From: JAXHUM01 sp034189325
GTDB taxonomy: Bacteria; Desulfobacterota; DSM-4660; Desulfatiglandales; Desulfatiglandaceae
DNA: 64,000 bases
Reading direction: 5' to 3'
Assembly: GCA_034189325.1 (NCBI GenBank)
Contig: JAXHUM010000110.1
Location: 26,933 to 90,932, forward strand
Shown here: one piece after another, positions 16,707-25,935 of the stretch
Numbering within the stretch: the first letter of the stretch is position 1
How the letters are laid out: every line of letters begins with the position of its first letter
The notes under the pieces: generated by a model
Seen by the model: only the letters and a program-made list of their open reading frames with translations
The model's database searches: none
What the model was told of the DNA's origin: nothing
Translations under genes and position numbers: made by a program

Positions 16707-18992
16707 TCACTCGGCCGCAGGCTTGAGAATAAGCATACTCAGGGGAGGGAGTCGAAGATTGAGGGAGTAAGGTTGTCCATGCCATGGGATAGGCTCCGCA
16801 GGGATACCTCCCTCTAAACCGATATTGGATCCGCCGTAAACAGCGGCGTCTGAATTGATCAACTCCCTGTAAAAACCGGGACGGGGCGCGCCGATCCGGT
16901 AACCCAACCTCGGTACAGGCGTGAAATTAAAGACAAAGACAAGGGGCTGTTCCTGAGATTTTCCCCTCCGTATGAAAGATACGATCATGGAATCGGTATC
17001 ACGAAAATCGATCCACTCAAAGCCTTCCGGTTGAAAATCCTGTTCAAACAGGGCCGGTTCAGACAGATAGGTTCGGTTGAGATCCCTGACAAATTGCTGC
17101 AATTGCCGGTGAGGCCCATACTCAAGAAGGCTCCAATCCAGGCCCTCATCGTGATTCCACTCAGACCATTGGCCGAACTCGCCGCCCATGAAGAGCATCT
17201 TTTTACCTGGTTCCCCATACATATATCCCAAGAGAAGACGAAGATTGGCAGTCTTCTGCCAGTCATCTCCAGGCATTTTGGAGAGGAGGGAGGCCTTTCC
17301 ATGGACCACTTCATCGTGTGAAAGAGGAAGAATGAAGTTTTCATGAAAGGCATAGAGGAGAGCGAAGGTCAGGTAATCCATGTGATAACGGCGATGGATC
17401 GGGTCTTTGGACATGAAGGTCAGCATATCGTGCATCCAGCCCATATTCCACTTGAACATGAAGCCCAGTCCCCCAAGATAGACCGGTCTGGACACGCCCG
17501 GCCAGGCTGTCGACTCCTCGGCAATGGTGACAACACCTGGAAATTTCTCATACACCTTCTGATTGAATTCCTTCAGGAATTGAATGCCTTCAAGGTTCTC
17601 CCGGCCGCCGAATCTGTTAGGTATCCATTCCCCCTCTTCCCGTGAATAATCCAGGTACAGTATGGATGCCACCGCATCCACACGGAGGCCGTCAAAATGA
17701 TACTTGTCCAACCAGAACAGGGCATTGGCTATGAGGAAATTCCGGACTTCATTGCGGCCGTAATTGAAGACGAGCGTATCCCATTCCTTATGGACTCCCT
17801 GCCGGGGATCGGCATGTTCATACAGATGGGTCCCATCAAAATATTCAAGTCCATGGGCATCCCGGGGAAAGTGGCCCGGCACCCAGTCAAGGATAACGCC
17901 GATCCCCTCGCCATGGCACCTGTCGACAAGATACATCAGGTCCTCGGGGGTTCCGTAACGAGAGGTGGGAGCGTAGAAGCCTGTAACCTGATATCCCCAG
18001 GAGGCATCAAAGGGATGCTCGGTAAGAGGAAGGAACTCGATATAGTTGAATCCCATATCCTTCACATAGGAAACCAGTTCCTCCGCCGCCTCTCTGTAAG
18101 TGAGCCAGGAGCTTTTGTCATCCCCCTTTCGTCGCCATGACCCCAGATGCACTTCGTAAATAGCCATGGGTCGGGCAAGAGGATCCTCTTTTTCCCTGGC
18201 CCTGATCCACTCATCATCATTCCATACAAAATCGCCCGGATCGTGGGTCACCGAGGCTGTTCCGGGCCGTTTTTCAAGGAGGAAGGCAAAGGGGTCGCTT
18301 TTCAGAAGAAGCGTTCCGTTTGCGGTTCGAATTTCATACTTGTAGAGCAGGCCCGGGCCAAGATGGGGAACGAACAACTCCCATACGCCGGAGGTCCCCC
18401 TCGATCGCATCTGATGACGTAGACCATTCCACTGGTTGAATTCTCCCACGACACTGACTCGGACAGCGGAAGGGGCCCAGACGGCAAAGAGGGTCCCGAA
18501 GATTCCCTGATGCGTTATTCCATGAGCCCCGAGCTTATCATAGATGTTGTAATGCTTCCCCTCGCCTATAAGATAAAGGTCAACGTCGGCGAGAACGGGC
18601 AGAAAAGCGTAGCAGTCGTAAAACAGGACAGATACGCCATGGCCGAAATCGACCTTAAGACGATAGGGGTATATGTCTCTTTGGCCGGGTATCAATGCCT
18701 CGAAAAGACCCTGTTGATCGATCAACTCGGCAGAGACCTCTTGATCGGAAACAATATCCAGCACCTTCATTGACCTCGCCCCGGGCAAAAGGGCCCGGAT
18801 CACCGTGGCAGGGCCTCTTTCGCCCGCCACGGGATGAGCCCCTAAACAGACAAAAGGATCATGCCATTCGCCCCTGACAAGCCTTTTTAATTCATCAGAC
18901 ATGAAACCTCTGCTGAAAACCCCCGGCCTCACCGGCTGTGCCGGCTTTTGTTCCTCTTTTTTCACAGAAGGTTCAGATTTTATGATGCCCAT
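16707..18992 (-). CDS. glgB: 1,4-alpha-glucan branching enzyme
   Basis: A GH13 branching enzyme of 761 residues. It has an N-terminal CBM48 pair (about 30-230) and the catalytic barrel with DGLRVDAVASILY (nucleophile Asp), TIAEESTAWPG (acid/base Glu) and LSHDEVVHGKASL (third acidic residue). The C-terminal beta domain ends in LPPLSMLILKPAAE. It introduces alpha-1,6 branches into glycogen. Its first 13 bases overlap the end of glgP, so the two are translationally linked. A Lys/Glu/Pro-rich N-terminal extension (SEPSVKKEEQKPAQPVRPG) precedes the first domain, so a later start cannot be excluded. Confidence 0.96.
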   Translation of the reverse strand: MGIIKSEPSVKKEEQKPAQPVRPGVFSRGFMSDELKRLVRGEWHDPFVCLGAHPVAGERGPATVIRALLPGARSMKVLDIVSDQEVSAELIDQQGLFEALIPGQRDIYPYRLKVDFGHGVSVLFYDCYAFLPVLADVDLYLIGEGKHYNIYDKLGAHGITHQGIFGTLFAVWAPSAVRVSVVGEFNQWNGLRHQMRSRGTSGVWELFVPHLGPGLLYKYEIRTANGTLLLKSDPFAFLLEKRPGTASVTHDPGDFVWNDDEWIRAREKEDPLARPMAIYEVHLGSWRRKGDDKSSWLTYREAAEELVSYVKDMGFNYIEFLPLTEHPFDASWGYQVTGFYAPTSRYGTPEDLMYLVDRCHGEGIGVILDWVPGHFPRDAHGLEYFDGTHLYEHADPRQGVHKEWDTLVFNYGRNEVRNFLIANALFWLDKYHFDGLRVDAVASILYLDYSREEGEWIPNRFGGRENLEGIQFLKEFNQKVYEKFPGVVTIAEESTAWPGVSRPVYLGGLGFMFKWNMGWMHDMLTFMSKDPIHRRYHMDYLTFALLYAFHENFILPLSHDEVVHGKASLLSKMPGDDWQKTANLRLLLGYMYGEPGKKMLFMGGEFGQWSEWNHDEGLDWSLLEYGPHRQLQQFVRDLNRTYLSEPALFEQDFQPEGFEWIDFRDTDSMIVSFIRRGKSQEQPLVFVFNFTPVPRLGYRIGAPRPGFYRELINSDAAVYGGSNIGLEGGIPAEPIPWHGQPYSLNLRLPPLSMLILKPAAE

Positions 18993-21535
18993 GTGACCAG
19001 CCCCATCATAAACCGGTTCTCCAGCCTTTTTTTGCTGGGCATCACGCGAACCGTATACCCAAAACGGCCTGTCTTGGAACAGGTAATTTTTCCCTGGTAC
19101 GTAAAGAGACCATCGGTGGAACCGACAAGGTCAAGAAGGGCCGTGTCCCTTTCAACAAAGTCACCATGTTGATCCAGTTTACCAAAATAGGCCTCCACGC
19201 TCACATCCTCCGGGGACAAACCGCCGAGGCGAATCTTGGCCTCTATTTCCAGGTCTTGTCCCACGGGAATTTCCACGCCCTCGCTTGAGGGCACTTCCTC
19301 AACTTTCACATCTTGCCAGCCTGTCATGAGCTTCTGACGCCAAACAGCTAAGTTGTTCGCTCCTGTAAAATCGTTTTCACACAATGACGTAAAGCGTCTG
19401 GAGCAGGGGAGATAGTAACGGCTCGTGTATTCCTGAACCATCCTGTGAGAATTATAAACAGGGGCCAGATACCTGAGTCCCGCCTTCATCTTTTCCACCC
19501 AACCTCTCGAAATACCGTCACTCCCCTTTTGGTAAAACAGGGGGACCACCTCCTTTTCCAGAAGATTGTACAGGTCCCTGCCTTCGATATCATCCTGAGC
19601 GCTTTGATCACTGTAGACTTCTCCATGACCCAGGGCCCAGCCGAACCGACTGTCATAACCCTCATCCCACCATCCATCCAAAACGCTCAGGTTTAAAGAC
19701 CCATTGGCCAGGGCCTTCATGCCGCTGGTCCCACAGGCCTCCAGAGGACGGCGAGGCGTATTCAACCAGACGTCGGTCCCGGTGACCAGACGTTCCGCCA
19801 CATACATGTTGTAGTCTTCTATAAAAACGATGGATTTACGAAATCTTCGCTGGCCGGCCAAATGAATAACGGTCTTTATGAATTCCTTTCCCTCGTTGTC
19901 CTGGGGATGGGCCTTCCCGGCAATGATAATCTGGATCGGGTGTTCCGGATCATTGACAATGCGATCAAGACGGTCTGGATCTCTGAAGAGGAGCGTACCT
20001 CTTTTGTATGTGGCAAACCTCCTGGCAATGCCTATGGTCAGGACTTCGGGGCTCAGGGTTTCTCTGGCGGACTGTATTTCAGCGGTAGAGGCACCTCGCT
20101 GTCTCAACTGATCTGCCAGACGACGACGGGTAAAAGCAACCAGACCCTCCCGGCATCTCTCATGGGCCCGCCACAGTTCCGTCGCCGGTATCTGTTCGAC
20201 CTGGTCCCAGACACGCTTGCTATCCGGATCCTCAGCCCAATGAGGACCAAGATGCCGGTTTAAGAGAATGGCCATTTCATCCGATATCCATGTAGGCACA
20301 TGGATTCCATTGGTAATATGCTCAATCGGGACATCCTCAACCGGGTGCTTCGACCAAATACCCTGCCACATATGCCGTGCGACCTTTCCATGGAGTCGGC
20401 TGACACCATTTGTGTGGGCCGAAAGCCGAAGTGCGAGGGCTGTCATATCAAAAGTTTCCGATTCATCCCGTGGATCCATTCGTCCGTAACCCAGCAACAC
20501 TTTGAAATTAATCCCCAGTTCCTTGGAGTAATCCTCGAAGTATGATTGGACGAGACCCGGATCAAAAACATCGTTACCAGCAGGCACCGGGGTATGGGTC
20601 GTAAAAACGGTACTTGCCAACACGATCTCCCGGGCCGCGTCAAAAGACAATCCCTTTTCCTTTCTGAGAATATTGATCCGTTCCAGGGCGGAAAATGCCG
20701 AGTGACCTTCATTCATGTGTATAACCGTCGGATTAATTCCCAAAAGTTTCAAGGCCCTCACCCCCCCGATGCCTAACACGATTTCCTGTCTGAGCCTCAT
20801 CTCCCGATCTCCTCCATAAAGCTGGCCGGTGGTCTTGCGAATATCGGGAGGGTTGTCCCCGGTGTTTGTGTCAAGCATGAACAGAGATATTCTTCCCACG
20901 TTGATCCGCCATATGAGGACACGGACCGGTTCGCCTCGAAACTCAACAGTAACACTCAGGGGTTGACCGGTCTCATCCCGCATGAGCGTTACAGGCATAT
21001 TGTCGAAGTCATTCACCGGATATGTTTCCATCTGCCATCCGTCGGAACTGAGGTATTGGCTGAAATAACCTTCCTGATAAAGCAGCCCCACACCCACGAG
21101 AGGGAGATTCAGATCGCTGGAGGATTTCAAATGATCCCCCGCCAGGATGCCAAGGCCGCCTGAGTATATGGGCAGGCACTCTGACAAGCCGAATTCAGCT
21201 GAGAAATAGGCGACCTGAAAAATCGTTTGGGGAGAATAATCCATGGTACGTATTCTAGGCTCTGAGAGGTAGCGTTCAAAATCCTGACCGACCCGTTCAA
21301 GCTGCGATAGGAAGCTCTGCTCACGAGACAGATCATCAAGGCGTTCCTGATTGATAAGGCCCAGCATCAAGACAGGGTTCCTCTTGCACTCCAACCAGAG
21401 CCCGGGATCCATCCGCTGAAATATATCCTGGATCTCGGCATCCCAGCTAAAAATAAGGTTATGGGCCAAGTGCCTGAGAATCTCAAGACTGGGCGGAAGG
21501 TTGGGCACGACATTGAATTTTCCTTTGGGTTTCAT
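18980..21535 (-). CDS. glgP: Alpha-glucan phosphorylase
   Basis: An 851-residue GT35 phosphorylase of the shorter bacterial/archaeal class. It begins with the typical helical region (LPPSLEILRHLAHNLIFSWD). It contains IYSGGLGILAGDHLKSSSDL, IHMNEGHSAF, and the pyridoxal-phosphate motif EACGTSGMKALANG followed by LDGWWDEG. It releases glucose-1-phosphate from glycogen ends. It follows glgC by 40 bases and overlaps glgB by 13, giving a glgC-glgP-glgB transcription unit that holds both synthesis and breakdown enzymes. The C-terminal 100 residues form an extra beta-rich region (KVEEVPSSEGVEIPVGQDLEIEA...). Confidence 0.95.
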   Translation of the reverse strand: MKPKGKFNVVPNLPPSLEILRHLAHNLIFSWDAEIQDIFQRMDPGLWLECKRNPVLMLGLINQERLDDLSREQSFLSQLERVGQDFERYLSEPRIRTMDYSPQTIFQVAYFSAEFGLSECLPIYSGGLGILAGDHLKSSSDLNLPLVGVGLLYQEGYFSQYLSSDGWQMETYPVNDFDNMPVTLMRDETGQPLSVTVEFRGEPVRVLIWRINVGRISLFMLDTNTGDNPPDIRKTTGQLYGGDREMRLRQEIVLGIGGVRALKLLGINPTVIHMNEGHSAFSALERINILRKEKGLSFDAAREIVLASTVFTTHTPVPAGNDVFDPGLVQSYFEDYSKELGINFKVLLGYGRMDPRDESETFDMTALALRLSAHTNGVSRLHGKVARHMWQGIWSKHPVEDVPIEHITNGIHVPTWISDEMAILLNRHLGPHWAEDPDSKRVWDQVEQIPATELWRAHERCREGLVAFTRRRLADQLRQRGASTAEIQSARETLSPEVLTIGIARRFATYKRGTLLFRDPDRLDRIVNDPEHPIQIIIAGKAHPQDNEGKEFIKTVIHLAGQRRFRKSIVFIEDYNMYVAERLVTGTDVWLNTPRRPLEACGTSGMKALANGSLNLSVLDGWWDEGYDSRFGWALGHGEVYSDQSAQDDIEGRDLYNLLEKEVVPLFYQKGSDGISRGWVEKMKAGLRYLAPVYNSHRMVQEYTSRYYLPCSRRFTSLCENDFTGANNLAVWRQKLMTGWQDVKVEEVPSSEGVEIPVGQDLEIEAKIRLGGLSPEDVSVEAYFGKLDQHGDFVERDTALLDLVGSTDGLFTYQGKITCSKTGRFGYTVRVMPSKKRLENRFMMGLVTWAS

Positions 21536-21575
21536 GAAATCACCTGTATGGAGAATAAAATGTTAGGAGGGTCTC

Positions 21576-22844
21576 CTAGAAGTCTTCCTTAGTCACAACG
21601 GTAACACCTCGGGAGGTGACGGTGAAACGGTCTCTATCTCTGCCCGGACTGACTCCGATCTCGGTGTAGGGAGGAATTTGGACCCCTTCTGCAATAATCG
21701 CCTTTTTGATTGTGCAATAACGACCTATCACTACGTTTTCCATGATGACGGATTCATCTACCGTGGTCCAACTCTGAATAAAGACATTGTAAGAAATCAC
21801 ACTGTTGCGGACCTTGGCACCGCTGAGGATCGATCCGTGTGCCACCAGAGAATCCAGGGCAAGGCCCGCCCTGGCACCTGCGCCGTATCCCTGGGCAAAA
21901 ACGGTTTTCGCCGGTGGGTATTGCCTTTGAAAGGTCCGTATGGGCCAATGACGTCCATACAAATTAAAATAAGGATCCACACCGGTTAAGTCCATATTGG
22001 CGTTCCAATAGGCGTTGAGGGTTCCTACGTCTCTCCAATAACCTGAATCTCTTGTTTTATCAACATATTCTTCATAACGGACCCCCTGTTCGTCAGTAAA
22101 GATATGCACATCACGAATCTTGTTCTCTCGTCGATAGGGATAGGCAAAGACGCGGTGAGTTTTCAAAATATCGGGGAGAATATGTTTGCCGAAATCAGGT
22201 CTCAAATCTTTTTTGAGGAGTTCTAATAACACTTTCGTATTGAACATATAGACTCCCATGGAAGCCAGGACATGAGAGGTGTCACCAGGAATCGTAACGG
22301 GAGTCTCGGGCTTTTCATGAAAAGCCTTGACCCGGAAGTCTTTATCGACCTGAAGGACTCCATAATTTTTGGCGCTTTCTTTGCCCAGCTCAATTACCGA
22401 AATGGTGACGTCGGCATTATGGGCATCATGATAGTATTTGAGTTTTGCATAATTCATTTTGTAAACATGATCCCCAGATAGGACAAGGATATGTTCCGGT
22501 GGATTATCTTCAATCATGTGGATGTTCTGCCTGATTGAATCGGCGGTCCCCTCATACCAGCGCTCACCTGCCATCATTTGAGGGGGGGCAATCTTGAGAT
22601 AATGACCCAGATCAGGACTGAATATGTTCCATCCTCCCTCCAGGTGCTGCATGAGGGTCTGGGACTTGTATTGAGGAAGGACAATCATCTTGTAAATACC
22701 GGAATTGATACAGTTGGAGAGGGTAAGATCGATCAGTAAATAGATCCCTCCAAAAGGGATAGCCGGCTTGGAGCGATGCTTTGTCAGGGGCATGAGTCTC
22801 TCGCCTTTGCCGCCGGCCATGATGACTGCAAGTGTGTTCTTCAT
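21576..22844 (-). CDS. glgC: Glucose-1-phosphate adenylyltransferase
   Basis: ADP-glucose pyrophosphorylase, 422 residues from the chosen start. The nucleotidyltransferase motif VIMAGGKGERLMPLT is at the N-terminus. Later come FHEKPETP (glucose-1-phosphate binding lysine), YWRDVGTLNAYWNANMDL, and a C-terminal left-handed beta-helix with LVAHGSILSGAKVRNSVI. It makes ADP-glucose for GlgA, the committed step of glycogen synthesis. The ATG at 22844 with AGGA 8 bases upstream is preferred over an in-frame GTG at 22862. It is the first gene of the glgCPB run. An AT-rich palindrome (ATATTATAATAT, 23045-23056) about 200 bases upstream could hold a -10 element. Confidence 0.96.
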   Translation of the reverse strand: MKNTLAVIMAGGKGERLMPLTKHRSKPAIPFGGIYLLIDLTLSNCINSGIYKMIVLPQYKSQTLMQHLEGGWNIFSPDLGHYLKIAPPQMMAGERWYEGTADSIRQNIHMIEDNPPEHILVLSGDHVYKMNYAKLKYYHDAHNADVTISVIELGKESAKNYGVLQVDKDFRVKAFHEKPETPVTIPGDTSHVLASMGVYMFNTKVLLELLKKDLRPDFGKHILPDILKTHRVFAYPYRRENKIRDVHIFTDEQGVRYEEYVDKTRDSGYWRDVGTLNAYWNANMDLTGVDPYFNLYGRHWPIRTFQRQYPPAKTVFAQGYGAGARAGLALDSLVAHGSILSGAKVRNSVISYNVFIQSWTTVDESVIMENVVIGRYCTIKKAIIAEGVQIPPYTEIGVSPGRDRDRFTVTSRGVTVVTKEDF

Positions 22845-23298
22845 TTGTTCAATCCTGCTCACAAATCCAACACCTACAGGATGAGGACAAAGGATTTCAC
22901 CAAAGGAGTCCTCTATGAGTCATGAGATGTATAAATAAGGGGCTGTTATCCATCCTGCGTATTTCCGGGATCTCTTTTCCTACAGGTTGATCCAACAGCT
23001 GATCATTGGTATTCACGATCCGAATGCACCACTTCTACAAACATATATTATAATATCATTTATCTAGGATAATCACCACGGAATTCTGCAGCATTATTTC
23101 CTACGAATCAATGGCACCCGTCATCCGGCGCGGGTATTCTGGTGAAAGGAGAGAGTCTTGATTCTTCACCAAGCGACTTTTGCAGGAAGGATAGGGATTT
23201 CCCAGCAACCGGTACCAATAATGATTGATCGGAGTTATGCGACGTCAGGTTCACGACGAGGACTTGTTTTCAGGTCGGACAGGATATATGAGTGGATG
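22845..23298. other. Intergenic region upstream of glgC, 454 bp
   Basis: No convincing gene. On the minus strand this is the leader of glgC. An AT-rich block with a perfect 12-bp palindrome lies at 23045-23056 and contains TATAAT in the minus orientation. No good -35 was seen at the right distance. A plus frame at 23158-23349 has no protein features and is left out. Confidence 0.5.
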
Positions 23299-23634
23299 CT
23301 ATCCACCTGCAGAGGATGGATGGGCCTCGGGGGCCATCTCTCTTTGTGAGGGGATTTGATGGAGGAGCCCCTTATCCTCTGTGGTATCGGTAAAACCTGG
23401 GGCCATTTGACAATTTCCCGAATCCCATATAGCCAGAATAAGGCTCAGTGTGTAGCTATCCACGGTGATATTACCCCAACCCAGCAATCGCAAACGGCTG
23501 TTCAGATCCTCTAGACTTATATCAGGATTTCCAATGATACTATGTGCCAGGTTCCTGATAAAGGCGGGGATAAAGGTCACTTCGAGGCCTTGACCCGTTA
23601 GCCTGTCAATCAAAATCCTTATAAGACGATCCAT
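23299..23634 (-). CDS. Small conserved protein of unknown function
   Basis: A 111-residue soluble protein. The first ~75 residues (MDRLIRILIDRLTGQ through LTLSLILAIWD) look like a compact helical domain with SLEDLNSRLRLLGWGNITVD. I recall similar small proteins in deltaproteobacteria, but no function is known to me. The C-terminal 35 residues are low in structure. GGAG a few bases before the ATG at 23634 supports translation. It is the last gene of a minus-strand group with the STAS-like protein and two response regulators, with a gap of 60 bases, so it may share their mRNA. Confidence 0.65.
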   Translation of the reverse strand: MDRLIRILIDRLTGQGLEVTFIPAFIRNLAHSIIGNPDISLEDLNSRLRLLGWGNITVDSYTLSLILAIWDSGNCQMAPGFTDTTEDKGLLHQIPSQREMAPEAHPSSAGG

Positions 23635-23694
23635 AGACTTCTCCTTCCCTATTTGTTGCCCAGGGACCCGATCATACTCTCTAGAATAAGTTCT

Positions 23695-23994
23695 CTAATA
23701 ATATACTTGAGAAGGCTGGCCTCTCTTGGGATCCAACTGAGAGGCGTTGTCTCCTGTAAAAATGACCAGAGACCTTGGATCCTTTTTACATTCAAGATTG
23801 TTTTGGAATACGTTTTGGCCGAAAGGATCAACACTTTTCAAGCAATTGGTATGTATAAAGACCTTTGCCGCTTTCTCATGTCTTTGTATGGCACTGAGTA
23901 GTTCACAAGCGGAACTACCGTCAAAGTCACCTATCAATCTGAAATGGACGCTTTCACTGTTTCTATGGACGATCATTTTAAAATTCTTCGCCAT
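23695..23994 (-). CDS. STAS-like (anti-anti-sigma type) protein
   Basis: A 99-residue protein resembling STAS or anti-sigma-antagonist domains: beta strand HFRLIGDFDGSSACELLSAI, then VFIHTNCLKSVDPFGQNVFQNNL where the conserved switch segment would lie. The usual phosphorylatable Ser/Thr position reads SVDPFG, so Ser may be the switch residue. GGAGG is 6 bases before the ATG. It sits beside two stand-alone response regulators, consistent with a small signalling group. No partner anti-sigma kinase is evident next to it, so the output is unknown. Confidence 0.65.
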   Translation of the reverse strand: MAKNFKMIVHRNSESVHFRLIGDFDGSSACELLSAIQRHEKAAKVFIHTNCLKSVDPFGQNVFQNNLECKKDPRSLVIFTGDNASQLDPKRGQPSQVYY

Positions 23995-24033
23995 CGTAGT
24001 CCTCCATTAATCCCTATTGCCTCGTTTCAGGAC

Positions 24034-24498
24034 CTACCCCATGTGAGGTAGGTAGGCACCATGATCTATGAATCTTTCCTCTTCCGAAAAATATACCCCG
24101 CTTCCCGTCCCTTTAGTTGTGCTTGGTTTTGAGAAACATTTACTTGAATGAATGGCCCTCTTGATCTTCGATTTCAGTTCGGTCAGATCAGGGCTTTTGA
24201 CAAGGCAATAGTCTGCAGCTATTGATTCAAGATCAATATGTAAGGCGAGATAGGCGGTACAAAGTATGACATGCATATCCTCATAACAGTTTTTAATATC
24301 CTGCAACAGGTCCAGCCCGTCAGCCTCTCCCAGATTAATGTCGAGGACGACCAGATCGGGCTCCTGGCTTACGATCATGTCAATAATCTTGCTGCAATTG
24401 CTCAGAGTAACGACATCATAACCCTCATCTTTAAGCTCTTCTTCATAGAGAAAGAGAATGTTGGGATCATCATCCACTATAAGTACCTTGCTCATCAT
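24034..24498 (-). CDS. Single-domain response regulator with short C-terminal tail
   Basis: A CheY-like receiver: acidic pair Asp10/Asp11, phospho-acceptor Asp53 (LVVLDINLGEADG), Thr81 (ILCTAY) and Lys101 (LVKSPD). Residues about 120-154 form a non-receiver tail rich in Ser/Thr and ending in a distinctive FIDHGAYLPHMG. No DNA-binding domain is present, so output must be through protein contacts. A related tail is encoded as a relic at 26914-26985. Two adjacent ATGs compete; GAGG lies close upstream. It is transcribed after another receiver protein that starts at 24907. Confidence 0.88.
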   Translation of the reverse strand: MMSKVLIVDDDPNILFLYEEELKDEGYDVVTLSNCSKIIDMIVSQEPDLVVLDINLGEADGLDLLQDIKNCYEDMHVILCTAYLALHIDLESIAADYCLVKSPDLTELKSKIKRAIHSSKCFSKPSTTKGTGSGVYFSEEERFIDHGAYLPHMG

Positions 24499-24550
24499 AT
24501 ACCTCTTAGCATATACCCGGTTTTAGTCTGAAAAAATTGAACCACTTTAA

Positions 24551-24907
24551 TCAATGCATAAGAACATCTGCGATCTTTTGCTTCAGTTTATCAAAATGAA
24601 GGAAACTCTTGAGTACATAGCCATCCGCCTCTGACACACGAGGATCATCGGCGTAACTGTCATACGCCGTCAAAATGAGGACAGGTAAGTCAGGATTCCT
24701 GCCTTTGATCTCCCGCAGTATCCTCCATCCCTCAAAACCTTTGAGATACAAATCCAGCAGCACCACATCCGGCTCTCGATCCTTGATCCGCCCCTCAACC
24801 AACAAGGAGTCTCCGACGCTTTCAACTGTATAACCTTCATCCTCAAGTTCCTCTGACAAGAGACTTCGAATAAATGGTTGATCATCGACGATTAATATGT
24901 TCGGCAT
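24551..24907 (-). CDS. Single-domain response regulator
   Basis: A 118-residue receiver domain with no output domain. Key residues are Asp8/Asp9 (LIVDDQ), phospho-acceptor Asp52 (VVLLDLYLKGFEGW), the Thr in LILTAY, and the Lys in GYVLKSFLHF. The ATG at 24907 has GGAGG 9 bases upstream. A second ATG two codons earlier (24913) is only 3 bases from that site, and the longer frame back to 24973 has no support. It is the promoter-proximal member of the minus-strand receiver pair. Confidence 0.88.
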   Translation of the reverse strand: MPNILIVDDQPFIRSLLSEELEDEGYTVESVGDSLLVEGRIKDREPDVVLLDLYLKGFEGWRILREIKGRNPDLPVLILTAYDSYADDPRVSEADGYVLKSFLHFDKLKQKIADVLMH

Positions 24908-25719
24908 TTTCATATCCCTCCTCTCAGGATTTACATGATTCACGTACTGGAAACACTTTGTCGGTACAAGCATTACCTAAAGCATTTGCTCCTCAGGAGG
25001 ACGTGACGTGCAGGCTTTGTCTGCTTGCCCTAAGGGGTTCCCGGGGGCCCCAATCAGCAAGGAACTTTGCAGTTCCGATAGGAAAGGCAGACGTGATCCC
25101 CGTAAGCACAAACGACCAGTTAACTCTCTCAGAAGTTAAATCAGAATTGTCCCCAGAACCGATTTAATCGTCGCGCTTCAGGCAGTATTCCCGCCAGGCA
25201 CAATCAGAATTCCCGCATGACTCTCCCGCCCTGCGAAAACAATCAGGATTTCCTTCCATTCGCTGAATGCTTCTAATGAGCCGGGTTATATCAACGCCAC
25301 CTCCGTTGTCGTCCGATTTTCTCTCTTGATTCATCAAAATTTCTTCGCTTCAGCATCCCTTCTGTTGAATGATACCGCGGGGAACATGAGACACTCGCCT
25401 TCTCTCAATCACCAACCTTGACTTGTCTCCTTTTCTCAAAGGTCGCCCCCCCTCGAAAGATGCCTATCTCTTTTTGAGCTACATTTGGTCTCTTCTGCTC
25501 ATGTCCATTGGAAAACGACAGATCGTGTTTTTTCTTATATTTTTGTCTTCCGGCTTTGTCTATAGAGGAAAAGGTTCATTTCCAAAGGCTATCCCCCCTT
25601 TTCAGACAGGATTTTTTCCTTTTCCCCTGAAATCCAGGTTCATATTTTCTAAACAAAAAAGCGTAGGAACTTCCGACAGATAATTTTTTGTTTCTTCCCT
25701 TGTCAAAGGTTTCAATTTT
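24908..25719. other. Intergenic region, 812 bp, with a GC-rich hairpin cluster
   Basis: No credible gene. Positions 24991-25110 are clearly more GC-rich than the rest and hold several hairpins. They are CCTC/GAGG (24991-25000), GCAG/CTGC (25010-25024), GGGG/CCCC (25034-25051), and a perfect GGAACT/AGTTCC stem (25061-25076) whose loop reads GCAA on the minus strand. This might be an untranslated structured RNA or leader. I could not match it to a riboswitch or known RNA. From 25180 to 25719 I see only AT-rich spacer. Confidence 0.45.
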
Positions 25720-25935
25720 TTACGCTTGCTTAATATATTTAAACGAGACATTGACCCTAGCCCTGTAGGATGTTATTTTTCCTCCTGTAACGACCACGTC
25801 AAGTTTCGTAACCTCGGCAATTCTTAAATCCTTCAGGCTTTCCCCGGCTGTCTCTACGGCTGTTCGTGCCGCTTCCTCCCAGGAGGTGTCGCTCGTGCCT
25901 ACCAGCTCGACTATTTTGTATGTACTTCCGGCCAT
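25720..25935 (-). CDS. Dodecin family protein
   Basis: A 71-residue dodecin. The compact beta-alpha-beta-beta pattern is intact: YKIVELVGTSDTSWEEAARTAVETA, the helix, then VTKLDVVVTGGKITSYRARVNVSFKY. Dodecins form 12-mers that bind flavins or CoA in the cytoplasm and buffer free flavin. AGGAG lies 7 bases before the ATG. It appears to be a single-gene unit with over 500 bases of non-coding sequence on each side. Confidence 0.92.
   Translation of the reverse strand: MAGSTYKIVELVGTSDTSWEEAARTAVETAGESLKDLRIAEVTKLDVVVTGGKITSYRARVNVSFKYIKQA

Noticed and set aside
24991..25110. Possible c-di-GMP riboswitch, SRP RNA or other known RNA
   Set aside because: Fragments such as GGGCAA and AAAGCC appear on the minus strand, but the conserved cores of these RNAs in the right order were not found.
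24874..25167. Plus-strand open frame of 97 codons over the GC-rich hairpins
   Set aside because: It starts antisense to a response regulator and runs through the hairpin cluster. It looks like translated structured non-coding sequence, not a protein.
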